Source of the DNA: a virus
Direction: 5' to 3' (one strand)
DNA: 46,124 nt
Virus record (IMG/VR): IMGVR_UViG_3300030108_001044
Span: 1-46,124 of that record
The notes below the pieces were generated by a model. That model had not been told where the DNA came from and did no database searches. It was given only the letters and a program-made list of their open reading frames with translations. Below are positions 28,594-36,200 of this stretch, piece after piece (position 1 is the stretch's first letter; every line of letters starts with the position of its first letter). The position numbers and the translations under genes are program-made.

Positions 28594-28913
28594 TCTGTGT
28601 CGATTACTCGATCTATAGTTATAGTTTCGATAGTTCCTGCCTCTCTGGTTGTGATCTGTAGATCCCAATCTGTTGCGTTGGCTGTTGGTGCATAAGTAGC
28701 GTTGTCTGTACCTATTCCACCAGTTACCGTAATATTTGTACCGCTCCATGAGGAAGAGGCTGATCCTTGAATATCGTGAACTATTTCTTCTGTTATAGTT
28801 TGTTGTGTTGTGGTTGTGGACTGCATACTTCCTGTTGTGAAGGAAGGAGTCACGGTGTTTGCTCTTGCTATGCCGGGTGATAACAGAGCCAAGAGTATGA
28901 TCCATTTTTTCAT
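28557..28913 (-). CDS. Exported Thr/Ser-rich protein (118 residues)
   Basis: The signal peptide MKKWIILLALLSPGIARA is followed by a Thr/Ser-rich beta-prone protein (VTPSFTTGSMQSTTTTQQ, EEIVHDIQGSASSSW) and ends SYSIFSQ. The same family precedes the EGEDNN-type protein in cyanomyoviruses. The last 37 bases overlap the signal-peptide region of that protein in another frame. ATGA overlap with the gene before. It is probably periplasmic during infection or virion-related; the function is unknown. Confidence 0.82.
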   Translation of the reverse strand: MKKWIILLALLSPGIARANTVTPSFTTGSMQSTTTTQQTITEEIVHDIQGSASSSWSGTNITVTGGIGTDNATYAPTANATDWDLQITTREAGTIETITIDRVIDTDSTTSSYSIFSQ

Positions 28914-29227
28914 ACTTTTGGTTTGGGTTTATTCATTGGGCAGTTTACTGGTGCTTTACTACTACCATTTTTACCTGTAGTCAAACCGAAAGTTGCCAAA
29001 GCTCCCGTAAACACGCTGGCTACGAAAGTGATATCTGAGTTACCAGACTTCTTTACCATCGGTATATCTACATAGTTCATAGTAATAATAAAACCTGACC
29101 AGACGACTACTCCTAGTCTAACAAAGGTACCTAAGATTTCTATCTGATGCTCCTTATCTTCAGCAGCATCTTTTAGTTTACCTAAGAGTCCTTTCTTTTT
29201 TTCTTCTTCAGGCGGTTTTCCTTCCAT
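28910..29227 (-). CDS. Two-helix membrane protein, possible holin
   Basis: It has 105 residues with a charged N-terminus (MEGKPPEEEKKKGLLGKLKD) and two membrane segments, FVRLGVVVWSGFIITMNYV and DITFVASVFTGALATFGL, then a basic Pro-rich end. The size, two helices, charged ends and position between tail fibre and terminase match where T7 has its class II holin gp17.5. Cyanomyoviruses have a close relative of unknown role, so holin is a candidate, not a demonstrated function. Confidence 0.65.
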   Translation of the reverse strand: MEGKPPEEEKKKGLLGKLKDAAEDKEHQIEILGTFVRLGVVVWSGFIITMNYVDIPMVKKSGNSDITFVASVFTGALATFGLTTGKNGSSKAPVNCPMNKPKPKV

Positions 29228-29589
29228 TTGTTTATCTTACCTTGTAGGAATTTTTGTATTTTCTTCTTTATATTCTCTATAATTGGCTGTGTAAAAGTTG
29301 TAGCTGCAACTGCTGTAACAGCTGCTATGCTAGTTGTAACTAATACCTCAGTCGAAGGTATAGGTATGGGCGGTAAGTTTGGTATCTTTAACTTAGGAGC
29401 TGGCGGTGTTTCAGTTTTAGTTTCCTTAGGTTTTACTCCTTTTTCATCTCGAAGATCACTAGGAGGTACAACCATAGGTACATAATAAGGTACGTCAGCT
29501 GTAGGTAAAGGTATTTCTACAGTTTTTATTTTATTTGGACTCGGAAAGTTGACCGTTGGTATATTCCAACTCGGTATCTGAGGTTCCAT
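29182..29589 (-). CDS. Pro-rich membrane-anchored protein (135 residues)
   Basis: The first half is Pro-rich (PQIPSWNIPTVNFPSP, ELP-type repeats, PYYVPMVVPPSDLRDEKG). It is followed by one membrane segment (EVLVTTSIAAVTAVAATTF, about 80-98) and a very basic end (KWKENRLKKKKRKD). The IPSWNIPTVNFPSP start is one I recognise from cyanomyoviruses. The start overlaps the small exported-peptide gene, and the end overlaps the holin-like gene by 46 bases. Confidence 0.78.
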   Translation of the reverse strand: MEPQIPSWNIPTVNFPSPNKIKTVEIPLPTADVPYYVPMVVPPSDLRDEKGVKPKETKTETPPAPKLKIPNLPPIPIPSTEVLVTTSIAAVTAVAATTFTQPIIENIKKKIQKFLQGKINKWKENRLKKKKRKDS

Positions 29590-29671
29590 CGTGAGTGTGT
29601 AATTTTATCTCTGGATGTGCGAACACAACACTTGTTGAAAACAATAATGTGAGGGTAGTTAATAATTTCAT
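29531..29671 (-). CDS. Exported 46-residue peptide overlapping the Pro-rich gene
   Basis: ATG 29671 gives the signal peptide MKLLTTLTLLFSTSVVFA and a mature part HPEIKLHTHDGTSDTELEYT, with the stop at 29531. The reading frame overlaps the first 59 bases of the next gene. The His-rich HPEIKLHTHDG piece could bind metal. The clear signal peptide and its place in a row of exported or membrane proteins support it. Confidence 0.68.
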   Translation of the reverse strand: MKLLTTLTLLFSTSVVFAHPEIKLHTHDGTSDTELEYTNGQLSESK

Positions 29672-29675
29672 ATTT

Positions 29676-29969
29676 TTACCAAGGTTTACCTACAGCAGTT
29701 GTATAAGATACATCTCTTTCATAAGCTGCACACAGCTCTGGACCTAATTGAGTTTTAACCCAACCAAGTACAGTTGCTTCATCCAAACTATCGTAAGCAA
29801 TAAAATCACTTGGTAATGATGTAGGTTTTGCAAACCAAGCTGAACCTCCACGTTGTCCTGTCATTGTATCACCATCTTTTCCTGTTAAAACCCATAACGC
29901 ATTTCTTACGAAACCGTCAGATGGGTCACGTTCTAACGTGTCGATTTCCCATGTTTTAGTAATTGCCAT
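29676..29969 (-). CDS. Small protein shared with cyanomyoviruses (97 residues)
   Basis: MAITKTWEIDTLERDPSDGF, then WVLTGKDGDTMTGQRG and SLPSDFIAYDSLDEATVLGW, ending TTAVGKPW. I recognise this pattern as a small family of unknown function found beside fibre or tail genes in T4-like cyanophages. It is probably virion-associated. It starts five bases after the fibre-like gene. Confidence 0.82.
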   Translation of the reverse strand: MAITKTWEIDTLERDPSDGFVRNALWVLTGKDGDTMTGQRGGSAWFAKPTSLPSDFIAYDSLDEATVLGWVKTQLGPELCAAYERDVSYTTAVGKPW

Positions 29970-29974
29970 AATAA

Positions 29975-31006
29975 TTAAGTCTTCATAATAAATGCAAGAG
30001 CATAGTAAGGAGGTGTTTTGTCATATGAATGACTAAAGTTTCCACCCCAACCATGTTGGTGTCTATCTCTTGAGTTAAAAGGTTCTGGAGATGCGTTAGG
30101 CATACTACTAGCGTTAGCGTACTGTGACGCCCAACCAGTATTACCATTAACAGAAACTGTCATAGAACCAGAGAAACCACCACCAGTAGCTCCGGGAGAA
30201 ACTCCGGGAAGAGAAGTATCACCAGTACCAGCTGTGGCACCAATTACAAACCTGTCTCTTAAATCTGGTGTACTGTTGTTGCCGTCACATATAACCCAAC
30301 CAGAAGGAATAGCACTTGTAGCTCCAGACCATATAGCAATAACACCAGATGGTATTCCTGCGATGCCTGTTAATGCAGAGCCATCACCAGCAAGAGCTGT
30401 AGCTGTTAAAGTTCCTGTTACGGTTACACCACCAGTTACAGTTTCAAGTTTTTTAGAAGCGTCATAATATAAATCTACTGACCCATTTTGAGTCATTTCA
30501 ATATGTTTTTCTGCTGTACCAGCATCTCTTATTATGATTTGGCTACCTTGAATAATTAAATTACCACCACCTACTTCTGTAATAAAACTGTCACCACTAG
30601 ATGATTGATGTTCTAGTTTTAAATCACCACCAGCACCTAATTTAATTTCATCATCATCAGCCATCAATATATCATTACCATTACTTGCTAAGTCACCGCC
30701 TAGCTGTGGTGTTGTATCAGCTACTAAGTCTGTGTTTACTACCTCAAACGTAGGATCTGCTCCGTTGTTTGCACGTAAAAACTTACCATTGTTGCTACTT
30801 GTACCATGTGGTAAATGATTTAGTTGAATTGCTTGGTCAGCAAGGTTAGAGACATCTTCTCTTAAAAGTGGTCTACCACCAGCTTGTGAGCCGTCATGTA
30901 CAACTGCTGTATCTTTAGTTGTGTCGATAGTAACTTCGCCTTCGGCTCCAGTAAAGCTACTATGTTGCGAGGTTGTTCCTCGTCTTAGTTTTAATAATTT
31001 TGCCAT
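29975..31006 (-). CDS. Tail-collar-domain fibre protein (343 residues)
   Basis: The N-terminal LLKLRRGTTSQHSSFTGAEG and VTIDTTKDTAVVHDGS form the short beta-prism domain frequent at the start of phage fibre proteins. The C-terminal third, IPSGVIAIWSGATSAIPSGW then VICDGNNSTPDLRDRFVIGA, is the phage tail-collar domain, and the end TPPYYALAFIMKT is typical of it. It probably forms part of the receptor-binding tip. Its start overlaps the tail-fibre stop by one base, so the two are coupled. Confidence 0.88.
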   Translation of the reverse strand: MAKLLKLRRGTTSQHSSFTGAEGEVTIDTTKDTAVVHDGSQAGGRPLLREDVSNLADQAIQLNHLPHGTSSNNGKFLRANNGADPTFEVVNTDLVADTTPQLGGDLASNGNDILMADDDEIKLGAGGDLKLEHQSSSGDSFITEVGGGNLIIQGSQIIIRDAGTAEKHIEMTQNGSVDLYYDASKKLETVTGGVTVTGTLTATALAGDGSALTGIAGIPSGVIAIWSGATSAIPSGWVICDGNNSTPDLRDRFVIGATAGTGDTSLPGVSPGATGGGFSGSMTVSVNGNTGWASQYANASSMPNASPEPFNSRDRHQHGWGGNFSHSYDKTPPYYALAFIMKT

Positions 31007-33261
31007 TAAATTGTTCCGAAGTCGATTTGTAAGTTATTACCGCTAACAGTTCCTACCTCAGTAAGGTTGTTGTCATTACAGTCTAATGCAGCAGCTAGTT
31101 CAGGTGAAGGGTCATTTGCTAATGATGCAATACCGGGAGCTATTCCTACAAATGCACTACCTGAGTAGTAATAAAGAGTATTTGCAGAAGTGCTATACCA
31201 AAGATCACCAGCACTTGGAGAACTAGGTGTACTGCCTTGTATTACGTATTCAGCAGCATATCTGTTTACATCAGCTATTGAAGCTCCAACAGTATTTACG
31301 TTAGAAATTGATCCAGCAACTGTATTTATATTTGATGCGTTAGAAACAGCACTATTAATATTTGATGCATTACTTACAGCACTATTAATATTTGAAGCAT
31401 TAGAAACAGCAGAGTTAATGTTAGATGAATTTCCAGCTACTGCTGTAATGTTTGAGTTGTTTCCAGCTACTGTGTTTATGTTTGCAATGTTTGATGCAGC
31501 GGTGTTAACATTAGCTATAGAAGCAGCAACTGTATTAACTGAGTTATTACCAGATCCAGTATTTAAAGCGTCAGTAATTAAACCTAAATCTTCACTATAG
31601 ACAATTTGTCCGGCAACAATATTTATGTTAATTAAATCAGACTGGTTAGGTGTAGCAGCACTAAATCCATCTCCAGAACTACCATCATAGATCATCAACA
31701 CTTTGTTAGATGAGCTATCAAACCATAAATCACCATTAGCTAATGATGAGCTATCAGCTCTAGCTGTAGGTGCAGAATTACTTATTTGATATATGTCTGC
31801 AAAGTTGTTTATATCCGCAACATTAGTTGCAGCCGTTGCAATAGCTGTTGCGTTTGCAGCAACTGTTGTAACCTCTGTGGCTTTTGGTACTAATCTGTGA
31901 AATGTGTAAGTGTTAAGTGTAGTAGTTGTTTCTACAATCATTCCAAAAGTAGCAGCATAAGTTGTGCTATTTGCTAAACCATTAATAGTCACCGTTGAGT
32001 TACCAACCGTACCATTAGAGATTGTAGCTACTCCAGACCCATTAGATACAATATTATTAGTAAGAGCTTTAATAGAAACAAGAGTTCCGGCTCCATTATT
32101 TACATCTGGATTAGCGTTAGGAAAACTTGTTTCATTTGCTATAGGTACAAAACCACCTACATCATCAACAAGGTCAACAACACGAGCATCTATAGCACCT
32201 GTAGTAGCTACAAAAGCATCAGAGCTAGACCATGTATCACCACTAGCTATAGTTTCACTAGAGTCTTGTCTAAAATATCTTGCGTCTGATTCTGTTTCTG
32301 TAAAATATCTGTTGTCTAAAGTACCTGTAGCAATTTCACTATCAGTTATCTTATCTGACTGTAATAATGTTTTTATTTCTGATGCTGTCTGGTCATCTTT
32401 AGCATTCGTTTCTATTCCGTCTAGTTTTGTACCATCAACAGAAACATCTCTACCATCTACAGTTCCGGTAGTTGCTATATTTTGAGAACCAAAGTCAGGT
32501 GAAATTTTACTACCAGCAATAGCTGCTGACGCATTTATATCATCATTAACAATCGAACCATTAACTATGTTTGATGAGTTAACAGTAATACCAGATTTTA
32601 ATAAACCATCAGCAATTTTACTATTATCTATATTTGCACTTGCATTTATATCGGCATTAAGAATAGTTCCATTATTAATCATTGTTGATGTAACAGTTCC
32701 CGAATCACCTGTTGTGATAACGGTTCCTGTAGTATCAGGTAACGTAATTGTTCTGTCAGCCGTAGGATCAGTTACAGTTAATGTTGTCTCATATGTATTA
32801 TCTGTATCACCTTCAAAAGTTAAGTCAACGTTTTGACCCATATGAAGGTTACCTGTCATCGTACCACCACGAGAAGATAACTTCTGCTCGTTATACTCCA
32901 TTGCTTTACGCATTACTTGGAGTTGGTTATTATTAAGGTCTTGAGAAGTAATAGAAGCTCCGGCAGTATAGGTTGCCCTTGGTGTAGGGTCACCCATATC
33001 TGTAACCGGCTGTATTATAACAGTATCACTACTTGTTAAATTAGCTCCACCAACGTGAACTGTTTTATTATTAAAATCTACTGTGTATTCTCGGGGTGAG
33101 GCGGATTCATTAATCGTGCTAGTAGTAAAAGTAAGTGCTATGTTATCTAGTTCTACTTCTACTTCTGAAGCTTTAAATACATCGAAACTCCCTGAGTAGC
33201 TAAATGTATTTGCTGTACCTGTATTTTGGGTACCTGTTTTTGTTACTTTTGTATGTGCCAT
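31006..33261 (-). CDS. Tail fibre (T7 gp17-like N-terminal domain)
   Basis: It has 751 residues. Residues 1 to about 130 match the T7 fibre domain that attaches to the tail (FSYSGSFDVFKASEVEVELD, PREYTVDFNNKTVHVGG, ITSQDLNNNQLQVMRKAMEY). The shaft is Asn/Ser/Ala/Thr-rich with short repeats, including near-identical ten-residue units NINSAVSNAS. SSDAFVATTGAIDARVVDLV is a motif common in cyanophage fibres. The C-terminal receptor part seems small (NNLTEVGTVSGNNLQIDFG), suggesting that the next gene supplies the tip. Confidence 0.93.
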   Translation of the reverse strand: MAHTKVTKTGTQNTGTANTFSYSGSFDVFKASEVEVELDNIALTFTTSTINESASPREYTVDFNNKTVHVGGANLTSSDTVIIQPVTDMGDPTPRATYTAGASITSQDLNNNQLQVMRKAMEYNEQKLSSRGGTMTGNLHMGQNVDLTFEGDTDNTYETTLTVTDPTADRTITLPDTTGTVITTGDSGTVTSTMINNGTILNADINASANIDNSKIADGLLKSGITVNSSNIVNGSIVNDDINASAAIAGSKISPDFGSQNIATTGTVDGRDVSVDGTKLDGIETNAKDDQTASEIKTLLQSDKITDSEIATGTLDNRYFTETESDARYFRQDSSETIASGDTWSSSDAFVATTGAIDARVVDLVDDVGGFVPIANETSFPNANPDVNNGAGTLVSIKALTNNIVSNGSGVATISNGTVGNSTVTINGLANSTTYAATFGMIVETTTTLNTYTFHRLVPKATEVTTVAANATAIATAATNVADINNFADIYQISNSAPTARADSSSLANGDLWFDSSSNKVLMIYDGSSGDGFSAATPNQSDLININIVAGQIVYSEDLGLITDALNTGSGNNSVNTVAASIANVNTAASNIANINTVAGNNSNITAVAGNSSNINSAVSNASNINSAVSNASNINSAVSNASNINTVAGSISNVNTVGASIADVNRYAAEYVIQGSTPSSPSAGDLWYSTSANTLYYYSGSAFVGIAPGIASLANDPSPELAAALDCNDNNLTEVGTVSGNNLQIDFGTI
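31317..31421 (-). repeat. Thirty-bp tandem repeats in the tail-fibre shaft
   Basis: Three near-identical 30-base units encode NINSAVSNAS in succession, flanked by weaker ten-residue units (NINTVAGNNS, NITAVAGNSS, NVNTVGASIA). Nearly identical DNA shows recent expansion; shaft length may vary between relatives. Confidence 0.8.
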
Positions 33262-36200
33262 TTAGTTCTTCTTAGGGTTGCCTAAATCTAGGATTTCGTT
33301 TCGATTTTCTCTTGTACGAGATGTGTGTCCATCTTTTTCAGACATTAACTTTTGTACAGCAGAGTATCCGGGATGGTTAGGTTGTTGAAGTTGTGCCCAA
33401 GCTTTCGACCTTGCTTGGTTCATTACATTATCTATAAGAGTATTATGTGGATAACTTGTAGGATTTATATCAAAACTCTCAGGATTATTAACATTATCTT
33501 TCATCCGTTTCATAGATTTTTGTACATCTGGTCTACTTGCTAAATGATTTAAAGCTTCTTCTACATTCTTAAACTTTTTAAATCCTATTGTTATAGGACT
33601 TGTACCTATAGCATTTTGGAAATGTGCTCGTACACGTGCATCTTTAGTAAATGAGTATCCACCATATGCATATGTTGTAGATTTTAAATCATAGTTACTT
33701 TCTAATAATAACTTTCTACCGGGTGTATCTCTTCTAATATCTAACGATATAGGTGATATAGCGTTAAATGATCTGCCTACAATATTCCAATTATTAATTG
33801 GTTTACCGTTTAACAAGTCACTTTTTTCTGGTAAAGGATCTAATGCTAATGCTTCACTAGCTAAGTTTCTGTTTCTAATAGAAGACCACATATCAGAGTT
33901 AAGTTCTTTCATGTGTGGGTTAATCCATTTACCAAACTCATTACGAGCACCAGCTAACGGAATACTATTATTAAGTAAATTAGCTGTACCTCTAGTTAAA
34001 GCACCGGGTTTCATTTGTGATATCTGCATTAATTGATCTAATCCAGACATATATGTTTTACCTTGTAAACCTCTACCTACAACAAATGCAACTGCTTGCA
34101 ATCTTTTTTCCGCCCATTCAGAACCCATAAGCTCCATGTTATCACCAATGTCAGCAATAGTAGAGAATATAACGTTGTATGGTTCAAGAGATCTGTAGTC
34201 AAATCCTACATCACCTATATAAAAATGATTAGGTTTCCAACCAGCATTCATCCATTGTTGTTTAAGTTGTCTATCAGCAGGACCATTACCACTTAATTGT
34301 CCTCCCATATACATCATACCAAAAGTACCTACAACAGCAGAACCCATAGCTTGTCTACCTGCAAATAAACTTCTTGCAGCTTTTAGATCAGCAGCATTCT
34401 TAATACCATACTCAGCTAGTTCTGTAAAATCAGTACCTTTGTGTGTAAGTATTGCAATAGATTCTTTATGTAATGCACCTATTAATGGTGTGTTTTTATA
34501 TGTAAAGTTAAGACCGTTAACACCAGTTCTAGCAAATAAATAAAATGGTTTAATTAATGGTATGTTACCAAATAACTGATCCATCTTACCTGCTGTACCC
34601 TTTAACTCAGATGTTAAAGTAGCTTCTCTAAATTGCTTTTCTAAGAAAGAATCTGCAGCCATATTGATATTACCATCACCATCTAATAGATTACCGTAAT
34701 GTAAATCTTCGGCTTTTTTTAGCATTTCAGGAGTAATCTTAGCAAAATCATCTCCTACTTCTTCCATTGCTTTACGCATTGCAATTTCTTTAGACCTAGA
34801 TCTTACTAATAAATGTTTAAAAGTATCATCAACTGCAGCTAATGCACGAGGTGACCATCCAAATAATTTATTATTAGTTAAATTTCTAGTAATATTGTTT
34901 ATATAAAACGCTGCTTTTTCGCCATCTGTACCACGTTGTTCTACATGAATACGTTTAGCTTCTAATAATTTATCTGTTTCAGTATCTACTTCAGTAAATC
35001 TAGTCTGTATATCTGCAATGTTTGCATTAAATTTAGCATTCCATTGTCTTTGAAATACTTGATATGCTTCAGGTATAAGTTCAAACTGACCTTTTAACTT
35101 AGCCATAGATGCTTTATAAGTTGCTACGTCGTTTGTAAATGGTAAACGTATAGCTGCACCAAATGCTTGGTTAATAGTATTAAGGTAACTGTTTACTGTA
35201 GTACCCATCAAAGCTCTTAACGGAGTTTTAGGACCACTAAGTATACTCTGTACCATGACTTTTTGTAAACCTTTTATTAGTTCACCAGTTTTTACTTCAC
35301 CATTAAACTTACCACCAACTATCTGTTGCTTCATAAATGCATCAAAATCTTTCCAGTTATGGATATCGTTAGAAACTTTAAATACGTCTAATACGGCTCC
35401 AGCAAGCTCCTCATCGCCTGTTTCACGCATCATGGCTGTCATTGTATTAACAGCTTCTTTTGTCTCTGTTAGAAGGCGTTTAGACTGTGCTTTAGATGCT
35501 TTGTTTAATGCTGCTATATCCTTAGGTGTAAGCTTACCACCTTTGGCTTTTAATAGTGTATCAGCTTGACTCCAAATAAATTGTGTTCTTTTTACTTGAT
35601 GTAGTGCTGCAGTTAAATTATCTGCAACGTTTTTCATTGGACCATCTGTAGCAAATATATCAGTTTTACCTACCATCTCACTAGATGTAGCAGAAAGATC
35701 TCTTAATTGCATAAGAAGACTTTTCATAACTGCATTTTGTACATCAGTATTTTGAACTGCCCAACGGTCAACCTCAGACATCTTAGTCCAATTTTTCTTT
35801 AGTTTAACCTCATTATCTAAGAACTCACCAAAGAAAGTTTTAGGATCAACAGTAGATGCATCTCTACCTAATAGAGTTTCTTTAATATCATCTAATGCTT
35901 CCTCTGATCTTTTACCTATAGTCTTATTACTAGGATCTATACTATCTAAATATCTTTGATAGTTTTCATCAGCAACTAAACTTTCACCTTGTTTAGAAAG
36001 TTCAGCGTCATTTATACCAGACTTAGCTGCTTTAGCCATATCTGTTTGACTGACTACTGAGTTAGTACTTCCTTTTTTACCTGTAAATTTAGTATGTTTA
36101 ATTTCTTGTATATCTTTTATGACCTGTGTAAGACCATCTCTAGCTTTAGTTAAACCTTGACCCATCATTTTAGAGCCATTTTTATATGCACCATATGCTC

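Noticed and set aside
28593-28905. Long upstream extension of the exported-protein frame as true coding
   Set aside because: The extension is basic and Arg/Asn/Tyr-rich, reads antisense-like noise from the overlapping 118-residue gene, and puts the signal peptide in the middle.
29975-31006. Site-specific diversity-generating cassette in the collar-domain protein
   Set aside because: No reverse transcriptase or template repeat is present in the genome.
31964-32485. Long plus-strand open frame opposite the tail fibre
   Set aside because: It mirrors the Thr/Ser/Ala-rich fibre codons on the other strand; repetitive sequence commonly leaves such antisense frames open.
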